A stretch of 64,000 bases of DNA from Bacteroides sp. (lineage in GTDB: Bacteria; Bacteroidota; Bacteroidia; Bacteroidales; Bacteroidaceae), in contig JAJQFD010000052.1 of assembly GCA_021201335.1 (NCBI GenBank), positions 22,405 to 86,404 on the forward strand, in the 5' to 3' direction. This document shows positions 1 through 9,737 of the stretch, piece after piece (positions within the stretch are counted from its first letter, which is position 1; each line of letters begins with the position of its first letter). The position numbers were made by a program, and so were the translations under genes. The notes beneath the pieces are model-generated. The model saw nothing but the letters and a program-made list of their open reading frames with translations, did not search any database and had not been told where the DNA came from.

Positions 1-604
1 TAGGTTTGTTTACTTCTTTGTTTATATTTTCGATATAAGCTAATAATTCTTTGCGTCCCAGTCTGCTTTCGGAAGAAGACAGAAAATATGGGGGGAGTTC
101 TTCCCATTGCTTACGAAGTTCATTCAGGTACTTTTCGACATTGCCATGTAATTTACCACTTTTAAGTTTATCTACCTTCGTAAAAACAATGGAGAAAGGA
201 ATGCCGTTTTCACCCAGCCATTCCATAAATTCCATATCTATTTTCTGTGGTTCCAGGCGGCTATCTATCAACAGAAAGAGATTGGTCATTTGTTCTCTTT
301 CCAGGATGTAATCCTCAATGATTTTACGGATTTGTACCTGTCCTTTTTGCCCCCGGCGGGCAAATCCATATCCGGGTAAATCTACAATATACCAGCTTTT
401 ATTTATTAGGAAATGATTAATTAACATGGTTTTTCCTGGTGTGGCAGAAGTCATGGCAAGTCCTTTTCTTCCGGTCAACATATTAATAAGACTGGATTTT
501 CCTACATTAGAACGTCCAATAAAGGCATATTCGGGAAAGGTGCCTGCCGGGCACTTTTTAACGTCAGTGTTACTAATGATAAATTCAGCGCTTGTTATAT
601 CCAT
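1..604 (-). CDS. engB: Ribosome biogenesis GTP-binding protein EngB/YsxC (cut by left edge)
   Basis: TRAFAC-class GTPase needed for late assembly of the large ribosomal subunit. The protein starts MDITSAEF at the ATG complementary to 602-604 and reads without a stop to the window edge (201 codons, close to the usual 200 aa, so only the last few codons are missing). Visible motifs are the P-loop [10 protein letters not shown] at about residue 30-39, the G2 threonine region (ATPGKT), DLPGYG (G3) near residue 73 and TKVDKL (G4). Its start overlaps the end of the symporter gene on the same strand by 20 bases, so the two may be co-transcribed. Identification is firm from the motif set and size. 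Confidence 0.93.
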   Translation of the reverse strand, partial: MDITSAEFIISNTDVKKCPAGTFPEYAFIGRSNVGKSSLINMLTGRKGLAMTSATPGKTMLINHFLINKSWYIVDLPGYGFARRGQKGQVQIRKIIEDYILEREQMTNLFLLIDSRLEPQKIDMEFMEWLGENGIPFSIVFTKVDKLKSGKLHGNVEKYLNELRKQWEELPPYFLSSSESRLGRKELLAYIENINKEVNKP

Positions 605-2046
605 AATTTTTAGTTTTTTTCGATAATATGCACATCCCTGCAAATGTCAGAAAACCATTTAACATAAGCAATTCATAGCCAAATTTATAACCTGCCAGAT
701 TAGTTGTCAGGTAATCAATCAGGAAACAAATAAGCGGGGAAGCTATTGCAATATAAGGCACCCATTTGTCTTTTGTTTGGCGTTTGGTAAATAATCCAAA
801 AGCAAACATTCCTAACAAAGGTCCGTATGTATAAGACGCTATTACATAAATAGCATCGATAACACTTTGGCTATTTACTATCCGGAAAAAACAGATAAAA
901 GAGATCAGAATAAGGGACATGAATAAATGTACTCTGTTCCGTTTCCGCCGGGCGGTTTGTTCATCTTCTTTGTTTGTTTTTAAAATATCCACGCAGAAGC
1001 TGGTAGTCATGGAAGTCAGGGCGGAATCTGAATTGCTGAAAGCGGCAGCAATGATTCCGATAGTAAATAATATCAATACCGGTTGCCCCAAATAACCTTT
1101 GGTAGCAAACATGGGGAGTATATCGTCATTGATCGCTGGAAGTTCTACTGGCAATTGCTTGGCAAGAATCAGCAATAAAATACCCAGACATAAGAACAGG
1201 AAATTCAATGGAATGAAAGAGAAACCATACCAATACATGTTTTTTTGAGCTTCTTTCAGATTCCGGCATGATAGATTTTTCTGCATCATATCCTGATCAA
1301 GCCCTGTCATTACAATTACAATGAAAATACCACTAATGAATTGCTTAAAGAAATTCTGGCGGGATATCCAATTATCGAAAACAAAAATCCTTGCATGTTC
1401 ATGGTTTCGTATGGCCTCTGTCAGAGTGGGGAAGTCTATATTTAACTGCTGGGTAATAGCGATGATGATAAAAATCAGTGCAATAAATAAGCAAAAGGTT
1501 TGCAAAGTGTCTGTCCACACAATCGTTTTAATTCCGCTTTTATGGGTATAAATCCATACAAGTGCCACTGATACAACTGCAATTATCCAGAAAGGAATGC
1601 CGAATTCATGGAATACAAAATTATAAAGAATAAGGCAAACCAGGTATAATTTTGCAGCTGTACCCAGCATGCGGGAAAGTAAAAAGAAAAAAGACCCGGT
1701 TCGGTAGGATCGTTCACCTATACGATTGCCGAGGTAAGTATAGATACTTATTAAGTTTAGTTTATAATAAAGTGGGAGCAATACATGGGCTACTACTAGA
1801 TAGCCAAAGAAGAAACCAATCACAGTTTGCATATAAGTCATATCCATACTGCGCACCATACCTGGAACGGATACAAAGGTAACTCCGGAAATAGATGCTC
1901 CAATCATTCCAAAGGCTACAACATACCAGGGTGATTTGTTTTCTCCCCGGAAAAAAGCGGCGTCTGATCCTCCTTTTTTTTCCCGTAATGTGTGCAATAA
2001 TTAATAATGCAGAGAAATAACAAATAATGGTAATGAGTATCAACAT
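585..2046 (-). CDS. Sodium:solute symporter (SSS family), frameshifted near the N-terminus
   Basis: Inner-membrane Na+/solute symporter of the SSS family; the substrate cannot be told from sequence. A start at 585-1997 would give 470 aa beginning [12 protein letters not shown], which lacks the first membrane helix. That helix lies in another frame starting at the ATG complementary to 2044-2046 ([11 protein letters not shown]). The two frames join if the A8 run (T8 on the + strand, 1974-1981) is read as A7, giving ...[13 protein letters not shown]. The corrected gene has 487 codons, and the family-typical [20 protein letters not shown] follows at once. About 13 hydrophobic segments are visible. 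It is divergent from recR and overlaps engB. The frameshift could be a base-calling error or a real contingency tract. Confidence 0.85.
1974..1981 (-). other. A8 homopolymer (coding strand) causing apparent frameshift in symporter
   Basis: The run is eight A on the coding strand. Seven would join the N-terminal helix to the rest of the symporter. Confidence 0.7.
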
Positions 2047-2082
2047 GCCGCAAAGGTAATACTAAATATCGATATTTTTATC

Positions 2083-2090
2083 TACATTTG
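2083..2090 (+). promoter_or_regulatory. Bacteroidetes -7 box (TACATTTG) before recR
   Basis: TACATTTG matches the Bacteroidetes housekeeping -7 element TAnnTTTG, 25 bases before the chosen recR start. No clear TTG -33 element is seen at the usual 19-20 base distance. Confidence 0.4.
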
Positions 2091-2114
2091 TCGACGGAAA
2101 AGAGGAGATCGTCT

Positions 2115-2735
2115 ATGATAAATCAGCAATATCCCTCGGTACTATTGGAAAAAGCAGTGAATGAATTTGCCAAGCTGCCAGGTATCGGACGTAAGACTGC
2201 CATGAGATTGGTATTACATCTTTTAAGACAAGAAACTGCTACAGTTGATGCTTTCAGCCAAGCAATTCTTACCTTAAAGAGGGAAGTCAAATACTGTAAA
2301 GTATGTCATAATATTTCAGACACGGAAGTCTGTGCTATTTGTGCCAGTCCGCAACGGGATGCTTCTACCATCTGTGTCGTAGAAAACATACGAGATGTGA
2401 TGGCAGTAGAAGGAACACAACAGTTTCGGGGGCTGTATCACGTATTAGGAGGCGTTATCTCTCCAATGGACGGTGTAGGTCCCAGTGATTTACAGATTGA
2501 CAGTCTGGTAAAAAGAATTGCCAATGGAGGAGTAAAAGAAGTAATCCTGGCATTAAGTTCTACAATGGAAGGCGATACGACCAATTTTTATATTTACCGC
2601 AAACTGGATAAGCTGGATATTAAACTTAGCGTAATTGCCAGAGGTATTTCTATAGGCGATGAATTGGAATACACGGACGAAGTAACCCTGGGTCGAAGTA
2701 TCATAAACCGTACGGTGTTTACGGGTAATCTTTAA
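2115..2735 (+). CDS. recR: Recombination mediator protein RecR
   Basis: RecR works with RecO (and RecF) to load RecA at gaps in DNA. I place the start at the ATG at 2115 ([15 protein letters not shown], 206 aa), because the nine upstream codons from 2088 do not resemble the family and AGGAG lies about 10 bases before 2115. Seen in order: a helix-hairpin-helix ([13 protein letters not shown]) in the first 30 residues, a four-cysteine zinc finger (CKVC...CAIC) near residues 57-72, and a Toprim domain with VVEN and [12 protein letters not shown]. The length equals the family norm. It is divergent from the symporter and is followed 17 bases later by the small membrane protein. Confidence 0.96.
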   Translation: MINQQYPSVLLEKAVNEFAKLPGIGRKTAMRLVLHLLRQETATVDAFSQAILTLKREVKYCKVCHNISDTEVCAICASPQRDASTICVVENIRDVMAVEGTQQFRGLYHVLGGVISPMDGVGPSDLQIDSLVKRIANGGVKEVILALSSTMEGDTTNFYIYRKLDKLDIKLSVIARGISIGDELEYTDEVTLGRSIINRTVFTGNL

Positions 2736-2752
2736 AAAATAATAACGGTATC

Positions 2753-3206
2753 ATGGAAGAAAAGATAAAAAGCTCTGTCAGGAAACTAAAGATAGGGTAT
2801 GTCTTGTTTTGGATAATCCCAGCTTTATTAATAGTTGCTTTTGAGACAGACCTCTTTCCGGTAGGAGTTTATGCGGATGATCAGGCAATGCAATATCGAT
2901 GGGAAACCGCTAGCATCTTGTTGACTATTGTGGTTGTACCGGTATCGCTTAAATATTTTAATGTGATTCTGAAGAAAAAAAATCGATCATTTGTCTATTT
3001 CGAATGCTATCAATCAATATGAAATGTGGAGTGCTATTCGATTACTTGTACTTCAATTGGCTGTATTGTTGGGCCTGGTGGTCTATTATCTAACTTTAGG
3101 AAATATCGGCAGTTTGTGTGCATTAATTGCGCTGACTGCTTCTGTGTTCTGTTTACCTGGCGAAAAACGTCTCAGAGAAGATTTAAACATACCAACAGAG
3201 AAATGA
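2753..3206 (+). CDS. Small membrane protein of unknown function (frameshifted)
   Basis: I do not recognise a family. Two overlapping frames, 2753-3022 and 2991-3206, join into one 150-residue protein if the A8 run at 2975-2982 is read as A7 (...ILKKKIDHLSISNAIN). The joined protein has four hydrophobic segments: GYVLFWIIPALLIVAF, ASILLTIVVVPVSL, IRLLVLQLAVLLGLVVYY and LCALIALTASVF. It is therefore probably a four-helix inner-membrane protein. Its stop overlaps the acetyltransferase start (ATGA), so recR, this gene and the acetyltransferase look like one transcript. Confidence 0.7.
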
Positions 3207-3736
3207 AAAACACTTATCTACGAGGAGAGTCAGTATATCTGCGTGCTTTAGAACCCGAAGATTTATCTTTTTTATATATGCTAGAGAATAATTCCGAATT
3301 ATGGGAAGTCAGTAGTTTTACGGTTCCTTATTCACGCTATATTTTAAAAGAGTTCATCACCCAATCCCAATATGATATTTTTGCAGATAAACAACTTCGG
3401 TTAATCATTGCTTTGCAAGATACACATACGATAGTGGGAACTATTGATGTTACAGATTTTGTTCCTTTACATAGAAGAGGAGCGGTAGGAATTGCACTAT
3501 TAAAAGAATATCGGAATAAGGGCTATGCTTCCGAAGCTTTACGACTTCTCTGCGAATATACTTTTAATTTCTTGCATCTTAAACAGTTATATGCGCATAT
3601 CCCGGAAGATAATAAGGCTAGTCTTCATTTATTTACCTCCTGTGGTTTTGAGCGCGGCGGGATAATGAAAGAATGGATTCAGACGAATGAAGGATATAAA
3701 GATGCTGTTTTTATGCAAAAGATTAATCTCAAATAA
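3203..3736 (+). CDS. GNAT-family N-acetyltransferase, SpeG-like
   Basis: Acetyl-CoA dependent N-acetyltransferase of 177 aa. The reading frame is open from 3026, but the true start is the ATG at 3203 (MKNTYLRGESVYLRALE), which overlaps the previous stop as ATGA. The GNAT fold is complete: an N-terminal strand RGESVYLRALEPEDLSFL, a central VGIALLKEYRNKGYASEAL that carries the R/Q-x-x-G-x-G/A acetyl-CoA loop (RNKGYA), and the C-terminal LHLKQLYAHIPEDNKAS/LFTSCGFE. The pattern ENNSELWEVSS...PYSRY resembles spermidine N1-acetyltransferase (SpeG) relatives. The substrate is inferred, not shown. Confidence 0.85.
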   Translation: MKNTYLRGESVYLRALEPEDLSFLYMLENNSELWEVSSFTVPYSRYILKEFITQSQYDIFADKQLRLIIALQDTHTIVGTIDVTDFVPLHRRGAVGIALLKEYRNKGYASEALRLLCEYTFNFLHLKQLYAHIPEDNKASLHLFTSCGFERGGIMKEWIQTNEGYKDAVFMQKINLK

Positions 3737-4423
3737 TATTCGTATTCTCTTTTATTTGAAAAGCAAGCAGATATAAATTATCACTTTGATAGTTTGACAC
3801 TTTGCAAATTAAACGTGCCTGGAATTTAGTTTTTAGGGTTCTTTCCCTAGTCTCATTAAAAAACGCAAGGAAATCGCATTTGAAAAATTCAAGAAGAAAC
3901 AGAATTTTTTGTTTTAATAAACAAATCACTTTATAATCGCTTTTATAAACTCAATATGTTATTAATGTAAGTTGATTGTATGTCTTTTTGATTATTTAGA
4001 AACGAGTGGATTTTTATTGCTCCCAGAGAAAAATCAGCAATTTTCCGTATGGTATTTTATAGTTGCGCCTGCAAGTATAAAGACTTATAGGCGCAAGTTT
4101 TTATACTTGCAGGCGCAACTCTTTGTACTTGCGGGCGCAACAATAGCACAAAATCAGCGAAAAATCATCTATAAAAGGTGAAAAAAATGCCTATTTTGAG
4201 GTAAAAACCTTGTGCTTTAACATATTTCAAACATTTTTTGGCTCGTCATAAAAAATAGGGCTGTTATCAAAGCTATTTTAAAATGATTCAAAAAGAAAAT
4301 AAAACATATATTTAGCTGTCTTTTTGATTTCATGTGATTCGTTAGAAGCTCTCAGTTTATGTAAGAACCTAAACTGATTTTGTTGAAGTACGTACGGCAT
4401 TAAACTTTTTTTTGTAGGAGTAT
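3737..4423. other. Non-coding gap with a hairpin repeat
   Basis: About 690 AT-rich bases between the acetyltransferase (+) and the hybrid regulator (-), which converge here. The short open frames in it (3729-3929 minus, 3972-4181 plus) have low-complexity, family-free translations and I do not call them genes. The only structure seen is the inverted repeat at 4061-4120 and its partial third copy at 4125-4141. Confidence 0.6.
4061..4120. repeat. Perfect 20-bp inverted repeat with 20-base loop
   Basis: Arms 4061-4080 (AGTTGCGCCTGCAAGTATAA) and 4101-4120 are exact reverse complements. A degenerate third arm follows at 4125-4141 (GTACTTGCGGGCGCAAC), and part of the core (AGGCGCAAG) also occurs inside the loop. 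It lies between two convergent genes. It could be a two-way terminator or an interspersed palindromic element. There is no strong U-run. Confidence 0.7.
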
Positions 4424-7400
4424 TTATTCTGACTTATTTTTCCTGTATTCCAGCGGTGACATCAAATATTGTTCTTTGAAACATTTCCCGAAGTAACGAG
4501 GTGAACTGAACCCTAATAAATCAGATATTTCAGCTATCTGTAAATCGGGTCTAGTTCGTAATAGGGTGGAAGCCATTTTGAGTTTGTAGTTTACTATAAA
4601 GTCATTCGGAGTCATACCTGTTAACCCTTTGAATTTAGAGAATAACGTGCTTCTACCAAGGCCAATTTCTTTAGCTAGTTGATTGATATCAAATTCAGGG
4701 TTATCCAGGTTACGCTTAATCACTTCTTCGATGCGCTCCATAAAGTTTTGATCCAGTTGATTTGTAACCAGAAGTGAATTATCTACATCTGTCTGCGAAT
4801 GATATTTCTTTTGAAGTAACCTTCTGTTTCTTATCAGATTATTACATCTTGCGAATAATAATTTGGCATTAAACGGTTTTCCAATATAGTCATCCGCACC
4901 TTTTTGTAATCCTTCCATGTTTTGCTCATTAGAGTTTAAGGCTGTAAGCAAAACTACCGGAATATGACAAATGTCAAGATTGCTTTTGATACGCAGACAC
5001 ATTTCCGTTCCGGACATGATAGGCATCATTATATCACTCAATACCAAATGGGGCATATCTTCCATCGTTTTTCGTAATCCTTCTTCACCGTTTCGTGCTT
5101 GTATTACTTTATATATCGGACTGAAAAGAGTCGTAAGAATCTGAAGCAATTCTTCGTTATCTTCCACAATCAAGATTAACGGTTTGTCTTCTTCTGATGA
5201 TACAGAAGTTAAATTGTTATCCACTTCTATCATATTTTCCATCAGAAGAGGATCAGGTAAAGTGTCCGGCTGGATGCTATCTTTGGGTGTATCCGATAAA
5301 ATTTGTATATGCGGATCGTTATTAAAATGTTCGTTTCCTTTTCGCAACCGGACGGAAAAAATAGACCCATAGCCCAATTGACTTTCTACCGAAATAGTGC
5401 CATAATGACTCTCCACAATACTTTTGGTAAGTGCTAATCCAATTCCGGTACCTTTGTTAACTTTATCCGGGTCATCATCAACCTGATAAAACCGGCCAAA
5501 AATCTGGTTCAGGTTTTTCTTGTCTATCCCTATGCCATTATCTATTATATTAATACAAATTTTATTTTCTTCTTCCTGGATATTAAGTTCAATAACTCCT
5601 TTTCTTTTGGTATATTTAAAAGCATTGGATAGTATATTATAGAATACTTTTTTCATTTGATTCGGGTCGAACCAACATAAGATCGTTTCTTTACGGGGAG
5701 TAAACTTATAATTAATCTCGTTCGACAGGGAGTATTCATAAAACGACAGATAAATTTCCTGCAGGAACGGGATCAGGTTTTGCTCGGAAACATTCAGGGT
5801 AACATGTTTCTGTTCAAATTTCCTAAAGTCCAACAATTCACTGATAAGATTCCTCATGTGATACGTATGTTTATATACTTTAAGAATCTTGTTATATAAT
5901 AAAGGAGAAAGAGACGTGTTTTGTAATAATAACTCAATTTGAGAAATAATCAGTGTTAACGGTGTTCTGAATTCATGGCTGATATTGGTGAAGAAACGTA
6001 GTTTAGATTGATTTAATTCTTCAATCCGTTCTTTTTCTTTTTTCTCCGCATCCAAGGATGCAGCCAGTTTCATTTTACTATACCTGAAATAAATGAAAGT
6101 GGAAATAATAAGGGCAGTCATTAAAAAATAAAGAAAATAAGCCAGGGGTGTGCTGTAAAATGGTCTTTTAATGGTTATGACTAGCTGAATTTCTTCGGGA
6201 GACTGAATCAAACTGGCTGGTTTCTTTTCTTTCACCTTTAAGACATATTTTCCGGGATTCAAATTCGTGTAGTAAATGCTATTGTTATAAGTTTCTATCC
6301 ATTCATTGTCAAATCCCTCTAAAATATATTCGAAAGTGGAACGACTAAGCATCCCTACATAATTGTTCGAGGCAAAATAGAAAATCAGGTTATTTTGTTT
6401 ATGATTTAAGATGATGGATTTGGTATAGGCTAATATGTCGGTGAGCACACCTTTTTCCGGCAGAGGGTATATGGGTTTGTTAGCTATATACAGCTCCGAA
6501 AAATAAATATTATAGGGTTTATTCTTTTTGGAAAGATCTTCTTCATAGAAAGAAGAGAGTCCATCTGCACCACCCACATAAATCTCTCCGTTTTGGCAAA
6601 CATATAATCCGCAACTTTCATAAATAGCATTAATTAGCAATCCTCGGGGACCCAGATTAATGGTTTCAATTAATCCTTTTTCGGGATTAAAAATAAAAAT
6701 GTTCTGGCTGCTTGTTACAATCAGGTTTCCTTGCTGAGACTGGGTTATTTTATAACAATAGTTGCTCGGAATATTCCCATTTTCCACGCTATATTCCACA
6801 AATTCCTGTGTAGCTGGATTAAAACGAAAAAGACCGGAACCTTGTGTTCCAATGTAAATATCTCCTTCCAGGGTTTCAAACATACCTTTTATCGGACGAA
6901 CCCCTAAACCCATTTCTCCGGTATTGTAAACCCGGACATCCGAAGGATCATCTATTTTGATACGGTTAATATAAGAGACTCGCGACAACCATATATATCC
7001 CTTGCTGTCTATAATAAAATCAACACCCGCTGCTATATTGGGGAAAATATCCGGAAACAATCTACTGAATTTTTCCGTAATAAGGTCCATTTGAAATAAT
7101 CCATTACGTGCCAGGATGATAAGTTTATCTCCGTAAATATCTACCTTATGGATAACATCATTTGGCTTTTGATTTACATCCATCGTATTTTCCAAATAAT
7201 TGGTAAAATGATTACTGGATATATCATATTTTGATAGCCCTCCGGTGTGTGTACCTATATATAATACATTCCTTTTACTATCATAACAAATACTTTTAAG
7301 ATTGTTATGGGCAATCGAATTTTTATGAGGGTCGGCCAGGAAATGCTCTATTTTCCCGGTTTTCCGGTTTAATTTATTGAGCCCTCCACCTTCGGTACAA

Positions 7401-8473
7401 ATCCATAGGTTGTTATTCTTGTCTTCCACCATATTACCTATGAAAGGATAACTCAAACAAAAATCATAATGGGGATTGTCCGTATAATGAGTAAATATAT
7501 CTGCTTCGGGATTGAAATAATTAACGCCTCCATAATACGTACCTACCCATATTGTACCTTGGTTATCCCGGCATAAAGAGAAGACCGACGAATGGGTTAA
7601 GCTTCCGGGAAGTTTGTTTTGAGTGTAATGTTCATATTCTCCCGTCAGAGTATTGTATTTCTGCAATCCCTTGAAGGTCCCTATCCATATTTCTCCGTTT
7701 TTATTTTCTGCAAAAGCTCTTACCTGGTCATTAGCTATAGAGTTCGAGTTATTAGGATCATGCTGAAAGAAAGTAACGTTTCCTCTGGGACTGATTTTAT
7801 ACATTCCTTCTGTTCTACAGCCAACCCACAAATCTCCATTGGAAGATTCGAATAAATTATAAATATCTTTATCCGGTATAATGCAGCTTACCTTACCGTT
7901 ATTATTTATTTGAAATAATCCGGTTCGGGTACCTAACCATATATTATTGTTTTGAGTTCGACAAATTTCATTGACAGTTAAATTTTTATCCAACTCTATT
8001 TGGAATTCACTTTTTTTATTGTCGTCATTCCAGATAAAGGTGGAATTTTGTGTGGCATACCATAAAATTCCATTAATTGAAGCGATAGCAGTCACATTCC
8101 TTTCCTGCAAACAGCTGAATCTTTGCTTCTTAATATCATATTTTATCAGTGAATTATCAATGTGGCAATAAATGTTATTGTTTTTGTCGGATACAATGGC
8201 ATTCACCATATACCCTGGCAAGAAGCTACCGGAAATGGAAAGAGGACTACCATCCGGATTGGATATCGTTTTATAGGTAATAATTCGTTCTCCATCATAA
8301 ATACTGATTCCTTCATTGGTGCCAAACCACATGCGACCCAATTCATCCTGATGGATAGACACCACCGAAAGTTGTGCTAAACCTTCGTTAAGGCCGATAT
8401 GATTGAAGTAGATGGGAAGTGCATGAGATGTTATAAATAGTGAGAATATTATGGTGAGGACTATCTTTTTCAT
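4424..8473 (-). CDS. Hybrid two-component system regulator (HTCS)
   Basis: One-protein sensor and regulator typical of Bacteroidetes polysaccharide loci. I use the ATG complementary to 8471-8473 (MKKIVLTIIFSLFITSHA, a signal peptide; 1349 aa). Longer starts would run into the upstream kinase gene. Order: periplasmic two-propeller sensor (about 20-690) with many Reg_prop repeats such as GRMWFGTNEGISIYD; a Y_Y_Y domain; one membrane helix near 780-800; HisKA with ISHEFRTPLTL (His near 833); HATPase_c (DNGIGIDKKNL, GTGIGLAL); a receiver (LILIVEDNEE, Asp in LSDIMMP near 1146); and a C-terminal AraC-type helix-turn-helix. It starts only 22 bases after the upstream kinase stop, so it may share that transcript. 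The glycan sensed is unknown. Confidence 0.95.
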   Translation of the reverse strand: MKKIVLTIIFSLFITSHALPIYFNHIGLNEGLAQLSVVSIHQDELGRMWFGTNEGISIYDGERIITYKTISNPDGSPLSISGSFLPGYMVNAIVSDKNNNIYCHIDNSLIKYDIKKQRFSCLQERNVTAIASINGILWYATQNSTFIWNDDNKKSEFQIELDKNLTVNEICRTQNNNIWLGTRTGLFQINNNGKVSCIIPDKDIYNLFESSNGDLWVGCRTEGMYKISPRGNVTFFQHDPNNSNSIANDQVRAFAENKNGEIWIGTFKGLQKYNTLTGEYEHYTQNKLPGSLTHSSVFSLCRDNQGTIWVGTYYGGVNYFNPEADIFTHYTDNPHYDFCLSYPFIGNMVEDKNNNLWICTEGGGLNKLNRKTGKIEHFLADPHKNSIAHNNLKSICYDSKRNVLYIGTHTGGLSKYDISSNHFTNYLENTMDVNQKPNDVIHKVDIYGDKLIILARNGLFQMDLITEKFSRLFPDIFPNIAAGVDFIIDSKGYIWLSRVSYINRIKIDDPSDVRVYNTGEMGLGVRPIKGMFETLEGDIYIGTQGSGLFRFNPATQEFVEYSVENGNIPSNYCYKITQSQQGNLIVTSSQNIFIFNPEKGLIETINLGPRGLLINAIYESCGLYVCQNGEIYVGGADGLSSFYEEDLSKKNKPYNIYFSELYIANKPIYPLPEKGVLTDILAYTKSIILNHKQNNLIFYFASNNYVGMLSRSTFEYILEGFDNEWIETYNNSIYYTNLNPGKYVLKVKEKKPASLIQSPEEIQLVITIKRPFYSTPLAYFLYFLMTALIISTFIYFRYSKMKLAASLDAEKKEKERIEELNQSKLRFFTNISHEFRTPLTLIISQIELLLQNTSLSPLLYNKILKVYKHTYHMRNLISELLDFRKFEQKHVTLNVSEQNLIPFLQEIYLSFYEYSLSNEINYKFTPRKETILCWFDPNQMKKVFYNILSNAFKYTKRKGVIELNIQEEENKICINIIDNGIGIDKKNLNQIFGRFYQVDDDPDKVNKGTGIGLALTKSIVESHYGTISVESQLGYGSIFSVRLRKGNEHFNNDPHIQILSDTPKDSIQPDTLPDPLLMENMIEVDNNLTSVSSEEDKPLILIVEDNEELLQILTTLFSPIYKVIQARNGEEGLRKTMEDMPHLVLSDIMMPIMSGTEMCLRIKSNLDICHIPVVLLTALNSNEQNMEGLQKGADDYIGKPFNAKLLFARCNNLIRNRRLLQKKYHSQTDVDNSLLVTNQLDQNFMERIEEVIKRNLDNPEFDINQLAKEIGLGRSTLFSKFKGLTGMTPNDFIVNYKLKMASTLLRTRPDLQIAEISDLLGFSSPRYFGKCFKEQYLMSPLEYRKNKSE

Positions 8474-8495
8474 TTCTAACAAAATTGGATATAGG

Positions 8496-9737
8496 CTACA
8501 CAAAGATAGTTTTTTCTTGTTGCAAATGGAGTGTCTGGTCAAAACAAATTTCAAAAAGACAACCTTTTCCGACTTCTGAGCTAACATTGATCGATCCTCC
8601 ATGTTGATTGATTATTTGTTTGCAAAGGCTTAATCCAATGCCGGAACCGGAATTCTTGGTCGTAAAAAAAGGAACGAAGATTTTATCCATAACCTCCGGA
8701 AGGATGCCTTCGCCGTTATCGCTAATCAGGAAAATAACTTGTTCAGGATCCGCCTGAATAGCTGTTCTTATTTCAATTTGGGGTTCTGATACCTTTTCTG
8801 TGGCTTCCCTGGCATTTTTTAGTAAATTTATGAGTACTTGTTCTATTTGGGTACGGTCGGCTGATATAAATACCTCCTTTGCAGGAAGTTCGAACCGGAA
8901 TTCTTTTCCGGGAAAAAGCTTCTTAAGGTCTTTCAGTAATTCACCTATATTTACAGGAGCTAGTGTAAGAGCCGGTAAACTGGTAAGACGCCGGTAATTT
9001 TCCACGAAATTCAGCAAACCTTTGCTACGCCGATGAATGGTTTGCAAAGCCTGAAGCATGATTTGGTTTTCTGTGTCGTTCTGTTCCGATTGCGATGCCC
9101 GTTCACTGAGTGTTTCCGACAGAGAGAGGATAGGAGTAATGGAATTCATAATCTCATGGGTTAATACACTGATAAGTTTTTGCCAGGCTTCCATTTCGTT
9201 TCTCTGCAACACAGAATGAATATTTTTTAAACTGATCAGCAATTGTTCTTTTCCCTGGGCTGTAAAGATGGTAGAGGATTTAGCTAATTCCTGAATAATC
9301 CCGTTTCTTCTCAGCCGAATCATTTGGATTGCCGGTTGGCAGAATTGTTCCAGCAATTGTTCCGGTATTTGATGGTAATCTCCTAATAATTGTAGGGCAG
9401 CCTTATTGCTCCATTCAACCTTACCTTTAATATCAGTTACAAGTACAGCTGTATCAACTTTATTCAATAAATTTTCATAGTATTGATACTTGACTTCCTC
9501 TTGAAGAATACGTTGTTTGAGATCAGCTTCACGGGAACGGATATTTTCCACTAATCGTTGCATCGAATTAATGTACTTCGTTTGCAGTGTATATAATCGT
9601 ATGCAAATGCTTATGAGTATTAATAACAGGATGGTGGCACTGAACCAGAATTCTTTCCGGAAAACTAGATAACAACCTATCGATAATAAAATTATGAGCA
9701 GAATATGGATGATAATTGAAAATGGATATCTTTTCAT
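8496..9737 (-). CDS. NtrB-like sensor histidine kinase
   Basis: Membrane histidine kinase of 413 aa, partner of the sigma54 activator whose stop it overlaps (ATGA). It has two N-terminal membrane helices (about 7-23 and 30-48) with almost no periplasmic loop, so it may sense in the membrane or cytoplasm. A coiled-coil linker follows, then a PAS-like domain (VLVTDIKGKVEWSNKAAL), HisKA with LTHEIMNSITPILS (His near 193), and HATPase_c with N box (INLLKNAREA), DNGEGI and GSGIGLSLCKQI. The HEIMNSITP box is the one found in NtrB/NtrY-type kinases that pair with sigma54 regulators. It probably phosphorylates the protein of the adjacent gene to control the export operon on the other strand. Confidence 0.93.
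   Translation of the reverse strand: MKRYPFSIIIHILLIILLSIGCYLVFRKEFWFSATILLLILISICIRLYTLQTKYINSMQRLVENIRSREADLKQRILQEEVKYQYYENLLNKVDTAVLVTDIKGKVEWSNKAALQLLGDYHQIPEQLLEQFCQPAIQMIRLRRNGIIQELAKSSTIFTAQGKEQLLISLKNIHSVLQRNEMEAWQKLISVLTHEIMNSITPILSLSETLSERASQSEQNDTENQIMLQALQTIHRRSKGLLNFVENYRRLTSLPALTLAPVNIGELLKDLKKLFPGKEFRFELPAKEVFISADRTQIEQVLINLLKNAREATEKVSEPQIEIRTAIQADPEQVIFLISDNGEGILPEVMDKIFVPFFTTKNSGSGIGLSLCKQIINQHGGSINVSSEVGKGCLFEICFDQTLHLQQEKTIFV

Noticed and set aside
4061-4141. Possible CRISPR array
   Set aside because: The repeats are inverted rather than direct, only three, and have no regular spacers. No cas genes are near.
3972-4181. Short open frame in the non-coding gap
   Set aside because: It runs through the hairpin repeat, lacks a ribosome site and family pattern, and is explained by chance.
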